Positions 18,192-28,174 are shown, counted from the stretch's first letter. The stretch: DNA of 64,000 nucleotides from Rhodococcoides corynebacterioides NBRC 14404 (GCF_001894765.1 NZ_BCWV01000004.1:310001-374000), one strand, 5' to 3'. Made by a program: numbers and translations. The notes: generated by a model not told the origin, from the letters alone.

Positions 18192-18482
18192 CTACCCTGC
18201 GGCGTGTTCGGGGCCGTGCCCCGACCCGCCTCCGGTCCGGCCGACCGGCGCGGTCCCACCCCCGCGAACCAACCGCAGACGAGGGATCAGACCGCCGTCC
18301 GCGAGCACCCGCATCGCTTCCTGTTCGTCCTGCTCGAGCCGCAATCGGCGGGCGTGGGCGAGCCCGTTCGCGGGGGCGTCGTCCGATGCCGACGGCACTG
18401 CGGGCACCCCCAGAAGCACCGACACCACGCAGTCCGAGCACGCGTCCCCACGCACCGAGCAGTCGCCGCAATCGACAATCAT
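18192..18482 (-). CDS. Small Cys-rich conserved actinobacterial protein
   Basis: A 96-residue protein beginning MIVDCGDC. Its N-terminus has two CxxC pairs (Cys5/8 and Cys15/18), a likely zinc or iron-sulfur site, followed by VVSVLLG and a helical segment EQDEQEAMRVLADGG. The C-terminus is a Gly/Pro-rich tail. ATG 18482 has a clear GGAG six bases upstream. Short proteins of this form are remembered next to NlpC/P60 genes in several actinobacteria, but no function is known. It is divergent from the exonuclease gene and separated from the NlpC gene by the riboswitch and its promoter region. Confidence 0.8.
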   Translation of the reverse strand: MIVDCGDCSVRGDACSDCVVSVLLGVPAVPSASDDAPANGLAHARRLRLEQDEQEAMRVLADGGLIPRLRLVRGGGTAPVGRTGGGSGHGPEHAAG

Positions 18483-18601
18483 GTGATCTCCGTCTCATCG
18501 TGATGGTGGGCGGTCCGGGTGGTGTCACAACGGCACCGTGACCGACGAGGCGGACGCTAACCCCGCCCACCGACACGATCGCGGCGCGTCGCTCGCTGTC
18601 G

Positions 18602-20353
18602 GTGGTGGGCTCTACGGTGCGCGGCGTGGGAAGAACGAGACCGGACGAGAGCGACGGGCAGCTCGCGTTCGACGAGTTGGACACGCCGCTGCGGGACACC
18701 ACGTTCGTCGTGGTGGACCTCGAGACCACCGGGGGCCGTCCGGGCGAGGACGCCATCACCGAGATCGGTGCCGTGAAGATCCGGGGCGGCCGCGTGTTGG
18801 GCGAGATGGCCACCCTCGTCGATCCCGGCCGCAGTATTCCGCCCGCCATCGTGCACCTCACCGGCATCACCTCGGCGATGCTCGTCGACGCTCCGCGCAT
18901 CGAGCGGGTGCTCCCGGCGTTCCTGGAGTTCTCCCGCGGCTGCGTGCTGGTCGCCCACAACGCACGATTCGACACCGGCTTCCTGCGCGCGGCCGCCGTA
19001 CGCATGGACCTCGCCTGGCCGCGGTTCCAGGTGCTCTGCACCGTGCAACTCGCCCGGCGGGTCCTCACCCGTGACGAGGCGCCGTCGGTCAAGCTGTCCT
19101 CGCTCGCCACCCTCTTCACCTCGTCCACCCGGCCCACGCACCGCGCGCTCGACGACGCCCGCGCCACGGTCGACGTCCTGCACGGGCTCATCGAACGGGT
19201 GGGCAACCAGGGTGTGCACAGCTATGCCGAGCTCGTCGACTACCTCCCGACGGTCACCGCGGCGCACCGCGCCAAGCGCACGCTCGCCGCGGGCCTTCCG
19301 CACGCGCCGGGGGTCTACCTGTTCCGGGGCCCGTCGGACGAGGTGCTCTACGTCGGGACGTCGAAGAACCTGCACCGCCGCGTGCGGACCTACTTCACCG
19401 GCTCCGAGACACGGGGGCGGATGAAGGAGATGATCGCGTTGGCCACGCGGGTGGACCACGTCGAGTGCAGTCACGCCGTCGAAGCGGGCGTGCACGAGCT
19501 GCGTCTCATCAGCGCCCACACGCCGCCCTACAACCGGCGGTCGAAGTACCCACGCAAGGGGTGGTGGGTCGCACCGACCCGAGAGTCGTTCCCGCGCCTG
19601 TCGGTGGTGCGCACCCCCGCCGCGGGAGCGATCGGCCCGTTCGCGCAGCGCACCACGGCCGTCGAGAGTGCTGCCCTGATCTCCGAGCATCTCCGGCTGC
19701 GCTCGTGTACCCGCCGCATCCGCGCTGCCGGGGTGCACCACTGCGAGCCGGAAGCGGTGGGCGGATGCACCGCGGCCGGGGACCCGGTGACCGTGGCCGA
19801 GTACGCCCCCCTCGTCTACGCGTTCCGCCGGTTCGCCGACGGGGCCGACGTCGCGGTGATCGAGAAGGCCGTGGCGCGCATCGACGCGCTGTCCGAGGAC
19901 CTTCTCTTCGAGACCGCCGCCCGCCTGCGCGATCGCACGGCCGCACTGCTGACGGCCCTGCGGACGGTGCAGCGCCTCGGCGCCCTCGCCGCCGTGGGGC
20001 AACTCGTCGCGGCACGGCGCGCCGAGGACGGCGGATGGGAGTTCGTGGTGATCCGGCACGGGCGGCTCGCCGCCGCGGGCGTGTCACGCCGCGGCGTGGC
20101 CCCGATGCCCGTGGTGGAGGCGCTGATCGCCGGCGCGGAGACCGTGATTCCCGACGACACTCCCCTGCGCGGCACCACCCCCGAGGAAGTCGCGCTCCTC
20201 GCCCGCTGGCTGGACTCCGGTGGCGTCCGCATCGTCGACGTCACGGACCGATGGTCCGAGCCGGTCCGCGGAGCCGGTCGATGGGCCCCCTGGGTCGCCA
20301 CCGTGCGGGACGTGGGACGGCGCGAGCGAGAACGGACGATGGCGTGGGCGTGA
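18602..20353 (+). CDS. DEDD exonuclease (Pol III epsilon-like) fused to GIY-YIG nuclease domain
   Basis: A 583-residue two-nuclease protein. The N-terminal DEDDh 3'-5' exonuclease (about 33-200) has VVVDLETTG with Asp39 and Glu41, HNARFDTGFL, and the late HRALDDARAT. A GIY-YIG domain follows (about 235-320) with GVYLFRG, VLYVGTSKNLHRRV and an Asn in YNRRSKYP. The last 250 residues resemble the UvrC/Cho-associated region, including Cys-rich SCTRRI...HHCEPEAVGGC. It matches Rv2191. A role in nucleotide-excision-type repair or end processing is likely but unproven. The start is uncertain: GTG 18602 or a GTG within the next 30 bases. Confidence 0.9.
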   Translation: MVGSTVRGVGRTRPDESDGQLAFDELDTPLRDTTFVVVDLETTGGRPGEDAITEIGAVKIRGGRVLGEMATLVDPGRSIPPAIVHLTGITSAMLVDAPRIERVLPAFLEFSRGCVLVAHNARFDTGFLRAAAVRMDLAWPRFQVLCTVQLARRVLTRDEAPSVKLSSLATLFTSSTRPTHRALDDARATVDVLHGLIERVGNQGVHSYAELVDYLPTVTAAHRAKRTLAAGLPHAPGVYLFRGPSDEVLYVGTSKNLHRRVRTYFTGSETRGRMKEMIALATRVDHVECSHAVEAGVHELRLISAHTPPYNRRSKYPRKGWWVAPTRESFPRLSVVRTPAAGAIGPFAQRTTAVESAALISEHLRLRSCTRRIRAAGVHHCEPEAVGGCTAAGDPVTVAEYAPLVYAFRRFADGADVAVIEKAVARIDALSEDLLFETAARLRDRTAALLTALRTVQRLGALAAVGQLVAARRAEDGGWEFVVIRHGRLAAAGVSRRGVAPMPVVEALIAGAETVIPDDTPLRGTTPEEVALLARWLDSGGVRIVDVTDRWSEPVRGAGRWAPWVATVRDVGRRERERTMAWA

Positions 20354-20401
20354 GCGCGGAGACGACCGTGCGCGGGCACTCGGGCGAACTAGGCTGGCGC
20401 C

Positions 20402-20677
20402 ATGATCACCGCCATCGTTCTGATCCATTCCGAGGTCCACACCATCCCGGAGACCGCCCGTGCGGTGGCGGACGTCGCGGGAGTCACCGAGGTCTACTCG
20501 TGTGCCGGCGACGTCGACCTGATCGCCGTGGTCAAGGTCCGGTCGCACGACGAGATCGCCGACGTCGTCACCGAGCGCATCAACCGCATCGCCGGCGTCG
20601 TGCGCACGGACACGCACATCGCCTTCAAGTCGTACTCCAGCGCCGACGTCGACGCCGGGTTCTCGATCGGCGAGTAG
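20402..20677 (+). CDS. Stand-alone RAM (Lrp/AsnC ligand-binding) domain protein
   Basis: A 91-residue protein consisting only of the beta-alpha-beta RAM domain found at the C-terminus of Lrp/AsnC regulators, with no helix-turn-helix. Typical elements are AIVLIHSEVHTIPETARAVA, GVTEVYSCAGDVDLIAVVKV and the final THIAFKSYS. Such proteins bind amino acids and may join Lrp-type assemblies. ATG 20402 is clear. It lies 48 bp after the exonuclease gene on the same strand and is convergent with trpD, an amino-acid biosynthetic gene, though a functional link cannot be shown. Confidence 0.87.
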   Translation: MITAIVLIHSEVHTIPETARAVADVAGVTEVYSCAGDVDLIAVVKVRSHDEIADVVTERINRIAGVVRTDTHIAFKSYSSADVDAGFSIGE

Positions 20678-20706
20678 CTCCGGTCCCGTCGGTCCGGACG
20701 TGCCCC

Positions 20707-21750
20707 TCAGGACGCGGTGAAGGCGGCCCAGCGCTCCAACAACGCTGCCGCCGCACCCGAGTCCAGTGCTGCCGTCGCGGCGGTCGTCGCCTCCGCGAGT
20801 GCATCCACCAGCGAGCCCTCGATACCGCGATGGGCCGCGATGGCGCCCGCGGCATTCAGCACCACGGCGTCGCGCACCGGACCGCTCTCGCCGGCGAACA
20901 CCCGTCGGGCCACGTCCGCGTTGGCGTCGGCGTCGCCGCCCCTCAGCTCGTCCAGCGGCACCCGGGCCACGCCGAGATCACGCGGGTCGAGCGTCTCGGT
21001 CCGAATCTCGCCGTCGCGCACGATGCGCACGGTGGTCGTGGTCGACGTGGTGATCTCGTCGAGCCCGTCGTCTCCGCGCACCACGAGCACCGAGTTGCCG
21101 CGCGTCGCGAACACCCCCGCGATGGTGTCGAGCAGATCGGGGAACGCGCACCCCACCAGGCCGGCACGGGGAGCGGCCGGGTTGGTCAACGGGCCGAGCA
21201 CGTTGAACACCGTCGGGATGCCGATCTCCTTGCGGGCCGCCGAGGCGTACCGCAGCGCGGGATGGAACACCGGCGCGAAGCAGAAGCCGATACCGAGTGC
21301 GCGCACGCTGTCGGCGACCCGCTCCGGCCCCTGGTCGATGCGCACACCCAAGGCCTCGAGCACGTCGGCTCCGCCGCTCTTCGACGACGCCGCCCGGTTC
21401 CCGTGCTTGACCACGCGGACGCCCGCGGCCGCGACCACCACGGACGCCATCGTCGAGATGTTCACCGTGTTCGAGCGGTCGCCGCCCGTGCCCACGATGT
21501 CGACCACGTCGTCGTCGATCGGCACGCGGCGTGCGTGACCCAGCATCGACGAGGCGAGGCCGCTCAACTCCGCGGCCGTGGGGCCCTTGATCTTCAGCGC
21601 CACACCGAACGCCGCGATCTGTGCCGACGTGGCGTTGTCCGACATGATCTCGTCCATCGCCCAGGCCGTGTCGTCCGCCGTGAGGTCGTGTCCCGAGGCC
21701 AGTTCCCCCAGGACGGCCGGCCAGGTCCTCGGCACGTGCGGCGCGTTCAT
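20707..21750 (-). CDS. trpD: Anthranilate phosphoribosyltransferase
   Basis: Transfers phosphoribose from PRPP to anthranilate, the second step of tryptophan synthesis. The 347 residues contain [18 protein letters not shown] (PRPP-binding glycine loop, near 85-100), [18 protein letters not shown] and [11 protein letters not shown]. Length and motifs are normal. ATG 21750 is unambiguous. As in mycobacteria the gene stands alone, away from the other trp genes, and shares a divergent direction with the ctaE operon, with one small gene in between. Confidence 0.96.
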   Translation of the reverse strand: MNAPHVPRTWPAVLGELASGHDLTADDTAWAMDEIMSDNATSAQIAAFGVALKIKGPTAAELSGLASSMLGHARRVPIDDDVVDIVGTGGDRSNTVNISTMASVVVAAAGVRVVKHGNRAASSKSGGADVLEALGVRIDQGPERVADSVRALGIGFCFAPVFHPALRYASAARKEIGIPTVFNVLGPLTNPAAPRAGLVGCAFPDLLDTIAGVFATRGNSVLVVRGDDGLDEITTSTTTTVRIVRDGEIRTETLDPRDLGVARVPLDELRGGDADANADVARRVFAGESGPVRDAVVLNAAGAIAAHRGIEGSLVDALAEATTAATAALDSGAAAALLERWAAFTAS

Positions 21751-21807
21751 GGGCGCGAGCCTAGTGGGCGTCGGTCGCCCTCGATCGTCGGATCCCTCGT
21801 CGGCCGG

Positions 21808-22287
21808 TCACGAGGACTCGGCCGCGGCCGGGTCGGGTTGGAGTGCATCCCAACCGAGCACCCGACCACCTCGACGCTGCGCCAACCCCGCCATCCGGGA
21901 TCGCTCCTGGGAGCAGTGCAACGCATCCAGGACCTGCACCCGCTGCAGGATCAGGACAGTCAGATCCTCGCCGTGCCCGGGGGCGACCGGCGGGGTGTCG
22001 GCGAGCGGCCCGGCGGTCGCCTCGACATAGTCGTCCTGCCCCGCCACGGCGATGGCGTCCGTGACGTGCTCGCCCGGCAGCAGCAGATGGTGCCGCAGGA
22101 CCGCTTGCTCCTCGGACCGCCAGGGCGGCGTCGTCGACGCGGCGCGGTCGAGCGTCACCGAGCACGCCTCGACGTCGTCGAAGCACGAGGCGACGACCAC
22201 CAGGTCCGCGCGGCTGGGATCCAACGGCGTCGGAGCACTGCCGCCGAACAGTCGCCGCCACCACCGGCCGGATCGCTTCTCGGTCAT
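21808..22287 (-). CDS. Hypothetical protein upstream of trpD
   Basis: A 159-residue soluble protein starting [16 protein letters not shown], basic at the N-terminus, then a possible alpha/beta domain with [43 protein letters not shown] and a C-terminal helix ending [11 protein letters not shown]. The late segment is faintly like RraB-type RNase regulators, which I do not rely on. No paralogue is visible. ATG 22287 has a poor ribosome site. The gene runs towards trpD with a 57-bp gap and diverges from ctaE. It has no counterpart that I recall at the M. tuberculosis locus. Confidence 0.62.
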   Translation of the reverse strand: MTEKRSGRWWRRLFGGSAPTPLDPSRADLVVVASCFDDVEACSVTLDRAASTTPPWRSEEQAVLRHHLLLPGEHVTDAIAVAGQDDYVEATAGPLADTPPVAPGHGEDLTVLILQRVQVLDALHCSQERSRMAGLAQRRGGRVLGWDALQPDPAAAESS

Positions 22288-22382
22288 CACCCGAGGTTGC
22301 CAGACGGGGCCCCCGGCGGTGCCGGATCCGGTCGACTCTCGACCACTGATCGAGAGTCGACCGTCTCGTTCGTCACGTCCGC

Positions 22383-22443
22383 CGAAAAAATTTTCGCACC
22401 CCCGTCCACCGGGTGCGACACCGTCTATTGGACTGAAAGTCCA
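22383..22443. promoter_or_regulatory. A/T block and two hairpins upstream of ctaE
   Basis: In the 277-bp divergent gap before ctaE, a palindromic CGAAAAAATTTTCG (22383-22396) stands out in high-GC DNA. It overlaps a hairpin of CGCACCC (22395-22401) and GGGTGCG (22411-22417). A second tight hairpin TGGACT-gaa-AGTCCA lies at 22429-22443. These could be an UP-like or regulator-binding element for ctaE-qcrCAB, or end a short antisense transcript. No regulator motif was recognised. Confidence 0.45.
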
Positions 22444-22564
22444 GTACCGGGGCTCGAGACCGGCAACGACGCGTCCGTTTGCTACGCGCGCGCGAACGAC
22501 GATCGACCCGCCGTCCGCGCACCCGGCTATGCCATCCGTACTACGACGAGTCATACTTGCGAAC

Positions 22565-23179
22565 GTGACGAGCGCAGTAGGTACTTCGGGAACGGCCATC
22601 ACCCAGCGTGTCCACTCGCTGAACCGGCCGAACATGGTCAGCGTGGGCACCATCGTGTGGCTGTCCAGCGAACTGATGTTCTTCGCCGGTCTCTTCGCGA
22701 TGTACTTCGTGGCACGCGCACAGGCGCCGGAAGGCCAGTGGCCGCCGGAGCCCACCGAGCTCAACCTCGCGCTCGCCGTACCGGTGACGGCCGTGCTGAT
22801 CGCCTCGTCGTTCACCTGCCAGCTCGGCGTGTTCGCAGCGGAGCGCGGCGACGTCTTCGGCCTGCGTCGCTGGTACGCGATCACCCTCGCGATGGGCGCG
22901 TTCTTCGTCGCCGGTCAGGGCTACGAGTACTACCACCTGGTGCACGAGGGCACGTCGATCTCGAGCAGCGTCTACGGCTCGGTCTTCTACATCACCACCG
23001 GCTTCCACGGCCTGCACGTCATCGGCGGCCTGATCGCCTTCGTGTTCCTCATCGCGCGCACGCTCGTCTCCAAGTTCACGCCCGCGCAGGCCACCGCGGC
23101 CATCGTGGTGTCGTACTACTGGCACTTCGTCGACATCGTCTGGATCGCCCTGTTCGCCACGATCTACTTCATCCGCTAG
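22565..23179 (+). CDS. ctaE: Cytochrome c oxidase subunit III
   Basis: Integral membrane subunit (204 residues, five to six spans) of the aa3-type oxidase in the actinobacterial bcc-aa3 supercomplex. Typical segments are [39 protein letters not shown] and the final [16 protein letters not shown] 22565 gives [19 protein letters not shown], the usual start in this order; a longer upstream frame is not conserved. It leads the ctaE-qcrC-qcrA-qcrB run, 79 bp before qcrC, as in mycobacteria and corynebacteria. Confidence 0.97.
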   Translation: MTSAVGTSGTAITQRVHSLNRPNMVSVGTIVWLSSELMFFAGLFAMYFVARAQAPEGQWPPEPTELNLALAVPVTAVLIASSFTCQLGVFAAERGDVFGLRRWYAITLAMGAFFVAGQGYEYYHLVHEGTSISSSVYGSVFYITTGFHGLHVIGGLIAFVFLIARTLVSKFTPAQATAAIVVSYYWHFVDIVWIALFATIYFIR

Positions 23180-23258
23180 CCGACCGCGCATCGAATCTTC
23201 CGATGACAGCCTCATCGGTCTCGTCCGACAAGCCGTCCCGACACGACAAGGGATACAG

Positions 23259-24140
23259 ATGAGCTCCTCACCCCCCTCCACCTCCGGTGACGACGTCACC
23301 GGGACCGACGGTGCAGCCGACACCGCCGCGGCGGTCAAGGCGCGTCGTCGGCGACGAACCCGTCGCCGGGTCAGCGGTGCCATGGCGTTGTTCATGGGTC
23401 TCGTCGGCGCCGGCTTCCTGGCCGCTGCCCTGACCCCGAGCGCGCAGGTCGCCACCGCCCAGGAGGACTCCGCCGCCATGGTCCGCAAGGGCCAGCAGAT
23501 CTACGACACGTCCTGCGTGACGTGCCACGGCGTGAACCTGCAGGGTGTGCAGGATCGCGGACCGTCGCTCATCGGCGTCGGCGAGGCCGCCGTCTACTTC
23601 CAGGTCTCGTCGGGCCGCATGCCGATGGCGCGCAACGAGGCCCAGGCCGAGCGGAAGCCCCCGAAGTACAACGAGGAGCAGGTCGACGCCCTCGGCGCCT
23701 ACATCCAGGCCAACGGCGGCGGCCCGACCGTCGTCCGCAACGCCGACGGATCCATCGCCCAGGAATCGCTGCGCGGCGGTGACGAGGCCCGCGGCAGCGA
23801 GTTGTTCCGGCTCAACTGCGCGTCCTGCCACAACTTCACCGGTCGCGGCGGTGCGCTCTCGTCCGGGAAGTACGCGCCGATCCTGGATCCGGCCAACGAG
23901 CAGCAGATCTACCAGGCCATGGTGACCGGCCCCCAGAACATGCCCAAGTTCTCCGACCGGCAGCTCACGCCCGAGGAGAAGGCGGACATCATCGCCTACG
24001 TCAAGTCGTCGTCCGAAACCCAGCCTCCCGGCGGGTACGGACTCGGCGGCTTCGGTCCCGGTACCGAGATGATCGCCATCTGGGTCGCCGGCATCGGCGC
24101 AGTCGTCGCAGCAGCATTGTGGATCGGAGTGAGGTCATGA
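23259..24140 (+). CDS. qcrC: Diheme cytochrome c subunit of the bcc complex
   Basis: Membrane-anchored cytochrome cc of 293 residues. After a basic N-terminus and a signal-anchor (about 40-60) come two c-type heme sites, CVTCH at 86-90 and CASCH at 187-191. A second membrane span at the C-terminus ([20 protein letters not shown]) holds it in place. The two hemes pass electrons directly from the bc1 part to the aa3 oxidase, replacing soluble cytochrome c. ATG 23259 follows AAGGGA. Its stop overlaps the qcrA start (ATGA), so the two are coupled. Confidence 0.97.
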   Translation: MSSSPPSTSGDDVTGTDGAADTAAAVKARRRRRTRRRVSGAMALFMGLVGAGFLAAALTPSAQVATAQEDSAAMVRKGQQIYDTSCVTCHGVNLQGVQDRGPSLIGVGEAAVYFQVSSGRMPMARNEAQAERKPPKYNEEQVDALGAYIQANGGGPTVVRNADGSIAQESLRGGDEARGSELFRLNCASCHNFTGRGGALSSGKYAPILDPANEQQIYQAMVTGPQNMPKFSDRQLTPEEKADIIAYVKSSSETQPPGGYGLGGFGPGTEMIAIWVAGIGAVVAAALWIGVRS

Positions 24141-25366
24141 GCGACGAAGGTCGCAAGGACGGCGTCGGCGCCGACGGCACGCAGCCGGACGGTGTCGACC
24201 CGAACCGGAAGTACACCGACGAGGAACTCTCGGCCATGAGCCGCGACGAGTTGGTCGCTCTCGGCACCAACCTCGACCACGTCGACGTGGCGTTCCGTCG
24301 CCACCGGTGGCCCGTTCCCGGCACGAAGGCCGAGAAGCGCGCCGAGCGCAACGTCGCCCTGTGGTTCTTCCTGGCCGGCCTGTCCGCGATCGCCTTCGTC
24401 GCCATCTACCTGTTCTGGCCCTGGCAGTACGCCGGCATGGGTGAGGACAACTACGGCCTGTACAGCCTGTACACCCCCTTGATCGGTCTCACGATGGGTC
24501 TCGCGATCATCTTCGTGGGCGTCGGAGCGGTGCAGTTCACCAAGAAGTTCATCCCCGAAGAGGTCTCCATCCAGGACCGCCACGACGGTGGCTCGTCCGA
24601 GGTGGACAAGAAGACCGTGGTGGCGGAGCTGTCCGACTCGTTCGAGACCTCCACCCTCGGTCGCCGCAAGATGATCAAGCGCAGCCTGGTCTTCGGTGGC
24701 GGCGCTCTCGGCATCATGTCGGTCCTCCCCCTCGGCGGACTGATCAAGAACCCGTGGGCCGAGGGCGACGACTCCCCGCTGTGGGTGTCGGGCTGGACGC
24801 CCAACTACCCGGGCGAGACGATCTACCTCCGTCGCTACACCGGCCGCGTCGACGACGTCGTCCTGGTCCGCCCCGAGGATCTCGACGCCGGCGCCATGGA
24901 GACGGTGTTCCCCTTCCGCGAGTCCGAGCGCGGCAACGAAGAAGAGCTCGCGCACGCACTCAAGGGCATCCGTAACGCCGTCATGCTGATCCGCCTCCGC
25001 ACGGAGGACGCCGACCGCGCCGTCAAGCGGGTCGGTCAGGAGAGCTTCAACTACGGCGACTACTTCGCCTACTCGAAGATCTGCACCCACCTCGGGTGCC
25101 CCACCTCGTTGTACGAGCAGCAGACCAACCGCATCCTCTGCCCGTGCCACCAGTCGCAATTCGACGCGTTGGAGTACGGAAAGCCGATCTTCGGACCGGC
25201 CGCCCGCGCTCTTCCGCAGCTTCCCCTGACGGTCAACGACGAGGGTTACCTCGTGGCCGCGGGTGATTTCATCGAGCCGCTCGGCCCCGCTTACTGGGAA
25301 CGTCCGGCCGGAGTACACGAGCCGGAGAGCGCATCTGCGGCCTCGTCATCGGAAGGTGCACGATGA
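24137..25366 (+). CDS. qcrA: Rieske iron-sulfur subunit of the bcc complex
   Basis: A 409-residue Rieske protein with the actinobacterial N-terminal extension: three membrane spans (about 73-95, 113-132 and 184-202) instead of one. The 2Fe-2S ligands are in CTHLGC (Cys316, His318) and CPCH (Cys335, His338), with Cys321 and Cys337 positioned for the usual disulfide. It transfers electrons from menaquinol to the diheme cytochrome. ATG 24137 overlaps the qcrC stop, and its own stop overlaps the qcrB start (ATGA). Confidence 0.97.
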   Translation: MSDEGRKDGVGADGTQPDGVDPNRKYTDEELSAMSRDELVALGTNLDHVDVAFRRHRWPVPGTKAEKRAERNVALWFFLAGLSAIAFVAIYLFWPWQYAGMGEDNYGLYSLYTPLIGLTMGLAIIFVGVGAVQFTKKFIPEEVSIQDRHDGGSSEVDKKTVVAELSDSFETSTLGRRKMIKRSLVFGGGALGIMSVLPLGGLIKNPWAEGDDSPLWVSGWTPNYPGETIYLRRYTGRVDDVVLVRPEDLDAGAMETVFPFRESERGNEEELAHALKGIRNAVMLIRLRTEDADRAVKRVGQESFNYGDYFAYSKICTHLGCPTSLYEQQTNRILCPCHQSQFDALEYGKPIFGPAARALPQLPLTVNDEGYLVAAGDFIEPLGPAYWERPAGVHEPESASAASSSEGAR

Positions 25367-27090
25367 GTCCATCCATCGCCACGTTGGCCGCGAAGCAGGC
25401 GGAGGGAGTCGATTCCCGCTACCACCTGTCGTCGGGCCTCCGTCGTCAGATCAACAAGGTCTTCCCGACGCACTGGTCGTTCCTGCTCGGTGAGATCGCG
25501 CTGTACAGCTTCATCATCCTGTTGCTGTCGGGCGTCTACCTCACCCTGTTCTACGACCCCTCCATGTCGGAGACGATCTACGACGGCGCCTACGCTCCCC
25601 TGCGCGGCGTCGAGATGACCAAGGCCTACGCCACCACCCTGAACCTCTCGTTCGAGGTCCGCGGCGGTCTGTTCATCCGCCAGATCCACCACTGGGCGGC
25701 GTTGCTCTTCGCAGCGTCGATCATCGTGCACATGATGCGCATCTTCTTCACCGGCGCGTTCCGCCGCCCGCGTGAGGCCAACTGGGTCATCGGCTCGCTT
25801 CTGCTCATCCTGGCGATGTTCGAGGGCTTCTTCGGCTACTCGCTGCCCGACGACCTGCTGTCCGGTACGGGCCTGCGCGCCGCGTTCTCCGGCATCACCA
25901 TCTCCATCCCGGTGATCGGCACCTGGATGCACTGGCTGATCTTCGACGGGGACTTCCCCGGCACGATCATCATCCCGCGCCTCTACGTCGCTCACGTGCT
26001 GCTGCTGCCCGCCATCATCCTGGCGCTCATCGCGGCCCACCTGGCGCTGGTCTGGTACCAGAAGCACACGCAGTTCCCCGGCCCCGGCCGGACCGAGACC
26101 AACGTCGTCGGCGTGCGCATCCTCCCCGTCTTCGCCGTGAAGTCCGGTGCCTTCTTCGCCATGACCTTCGGCATCCTCGCCGTCATGGGTGGCGTGCTGC
26201 AGATCAACCCGGTGTGGAACCTCGGGCCGTACAACCCGTCCCAGGTCTCCGCAGGATCGCAGCCCGACTTCTACATGATGTGGACCGACGGCCTTGCTCG
26301 ACTGTGGCCGGCATGGGAGTTGTACATCGGCAACTACATGATCCCCGCCGTGTTCTGGGTGGCCGTGATCATGGGTGCGGTGTTCGCGATCATGATCGCC
26401 TACCCGTGGATCGAGAAGCGGTTCACCAAGGACGACGCGCACCACAACCTGCTCCAGCGTCCGCGTGACGTCCCGGTGCGCACCGCGGCCGGCGCCATGG
26501 CCATCGCGTTCTACGTCGTCCTGACGCTCTCCTGCGTCAACGACCTCATCGCGTACAAGTTCGCCATCTCGCTGAACGCGATGACGTGGATCGGTCGCAT
26601 CGGCCTCCTGGTGCTGCCGCCCATCGTGTACCTGATCACCTACCGCTTCTGCATCGGCTTGCAGCGCAGTGACCGTCAGGTGCTCGAGCACGGCATCGAG
26701 ACCGGTGTGATCAAGCGTCTGCCGCACGGCCAGTACGTCGAGATCCACCAGCCGCTGGGACCGGTCGACGAGCACGGACACCCCATCCCGCTCGAGTACC
26801 AGGGTGCTGCCATCCCGAAGAAGATGAACAAGCTCGGTACGGCCGGCAAGCCCGGCTCCGGCAGCTGGTTCACCCCGGACTCGGACGAGGAGCACCGCCT
26901 GCACGAGGAGCTCGCGCACAAGGGTGAGCACGACCAGCTCACCATGCTCCGCACCTACCAGGCGAAGGTCCTGGCGCAGGGCAACGGGCACTCCAACGGC
27001 AACGGATCGACCAACGGTAACGGGCATGCTCCCGACACCACTGGCTCGTCCAACGGCAACGGGCACGCACCGGAGTCCAACGGACACTGA
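25363..27090 (+). CDS. qcrB: Cytochrome b subunit of the bcc complex
   Basis: A 575-residue menaquinol-oxidising cytochrome b. Heme-binding His residues are visible in [20 protein letters not shown] and in the later span [17 protein letters not shown]. The quinol-site motif appears as [10 protein letters not shown]. An actinobacterial cytoplasmic domain follows (from about residue 430). The last 37 residues or so are low-complexity Asn/Gly/His/Ser repeats ([17 protein letters not shown]), not typical of the family core. It ends the ctaE-qcrCAB run and is followed 11 bp later by a strong terminator. Known in mycobacteria as the target of Q203-type inhibitors. Confidence 0.97.
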   Translation: MSPSIATLAAKQAEGVDSRYHLSSGLRRQINKVFPTHWSFLLGEIALYSFIILLLSGVYLTLFYDPSMSETIYDGAYAPLRGVEMTKAYATTLNLSFEVRGGLFIRQIHHWAALLFAASIIVHMMRIFFTGAFRRPREANWVIGSLLLILAMFEGFFGYSLPDDLLSGTGLRAAFSGITISIPVIGTWMHWLIFDGDFPGTIIIPRLYVAHVLLLPAIILALIAAHLALVWYQKHTQFPGPGRTETNVVGVRILPVFAVKSGAFFAMTFGILAVMGGVLQINPVWNLGPYNPSQVSAGSQPDFYMMWTDGLARLWPAWELYIGNYMIPAVFWVAVIMGAVFAIMIAYPWIEKRFTKDDAHHNLLQRPRDVPVRTAAGAMAIAFYVVLTLSCVNDLIAYKFAISLNAMTWIGRIGLLVLPPIVYLITYRFCIGLQRSDRQVLEHGIETGVIKRLPHGQYVEIHQPLGPVDEHGHPIPLEYQGAAIPKKMNKLGTAGKPGSGSWFTPDSDEEHRLHEELAHKGEHDQLTMLRTYQAKVLAQGNGHSNGNGSTNGNGHAPDTTGSSNGNGHAPESNGH

Positions 27091-27100
27091 TCGCGCTCCC

Positions 27101-27140
27101 GCCGACAGGCGTCACCCCACACGGGGTGGCGTCTGTCGGC
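27101..27140 (+). terminator. Strong terminator of ctaE-qcrCAB
   Basis: An 18-bp stem (27101-27118 with 27123-27140) closes a four-base loop, acac; two pairs are G-U. It begins 11 bases after the qcrB stop and is followed by GTTTC. It should prevent most read-through into the repeat array beyond. Confidence 0.9.
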
Positions 27141-27197
27141 GTTTCGGGCACCGACCACTCCCCTCCCCCACTGCCCCCGAGCCGCCGGCCTCGCCGC

Positions 27198-28174
27198 CCG
27201 ATCCGCTGCCGCTTCAGGCATTCGCGCCGACTGAAACTCACGCGGCTCCCTGCAACCCGCGCGGATCGACACGCCAGGGTCCGGCCTTCCGATCCCGCTA
27301 CCGCCTCAGGCATCCGCACCGACTGCAACACCAGCGGATCCCTGAAACCCCCGCGGACCACCTCCGCCGCCACACACGCCCCCGGCCGCCCGATCCGCTG
27401 CTACTTCAGGGATCCGCGCGGCCTGCAACACACGCGCATCCCCGGAAGCCGCGCGGATCGCTACGCCAAGGGTCGCGGCCGCCCGATCCGCTACCGCTAC
27501 CGCTCCAGGCGTCCGCCCTGCCGCAATCACGCGGGCCCCTGGAACACCTGCGCACCATCGAGCCAGGGACTCCCGCGGCCGCTTCAGGCGGTCGCGGCGG
27601 CTAAGTGTCCGCGGCTTGCTCGAACCACCTGCTCACTTTTCGACCGGATCCGCCAGCCGCCCAACGCAGCCACACGGCAGACCGGCGACCGGTCTCACCG
27701 AGCCAGAGGTCACGGCCGGCCCGGTCCGCTGCTACTTCAGGGATCCGCGCTGCCTGAAACTCACGCGGCTCCCTGGAACCCGCGCGGATCGCCGCGCCGG
27801 GGTCCTGGCCGCCCGATCCGCAACCGCTCTAGGCATCCGCCCTGCCGGAATCACGCGGGCCCCTGGAACACCTGCGCACCATCGAGCCAGAGGTCCCGGC
27901 GGCCACAGTCCCCCCAGCAGCCCGATCTCCTGCATCCCGTGCAGATCGACGAGCTCGGGGGCACCAGCGGCCACACAGTCCCCGCGCCGACTGATCCGCT
28001 GCTGCTTCAGGGATCCGCACCACCTGCAACACACGCGCATCCCCGGAACCCGCGCGGATCGCCGGGCTCGGGGCACCAGCGGCCACACAGACCCCCGCGC
28101 CGACCAATCCGCTGCGGTTGCAGGGATCCGCACCACCTGCAACACACGCGCATCCCCGGAACCCGCGCGGATCG
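27198..28174. repeat. Mosaic array of eight hairpin repeats plus remnants
   Basis: The 1.15 kb between qcrB and ctaF holds no credible gene but eight diverged direct repeats of about 70 nt. Their left edges (GATCCGC or variant) are at 27200, 27291, 27392, 27485, 27723, 27815, 27993 and 28106. Shorter remnants lie near 27566-27600 and 27921-27950. Most units close with GCGGATC (27261, 27453, 27784, 28054, 28067+100), pairing with the left edge. Inside, (T)TCAGGGATCCGC pairs imperfectly with GCG..TCCCTGGAA around a loop containing a CTGCAACACA-like core. Units fall into subtypes shared in patches (first with fifth; third, seventh, eighth; fourth with sixth), so the array arose by duplication and recombination. 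Confidence 0.85.

Noticed and set aside
27198-28174. CRISPR array
   Set aside because: Repeats are diverged and about 70 nt long, with repeated rather than unique spacers, and no cas gene is present.
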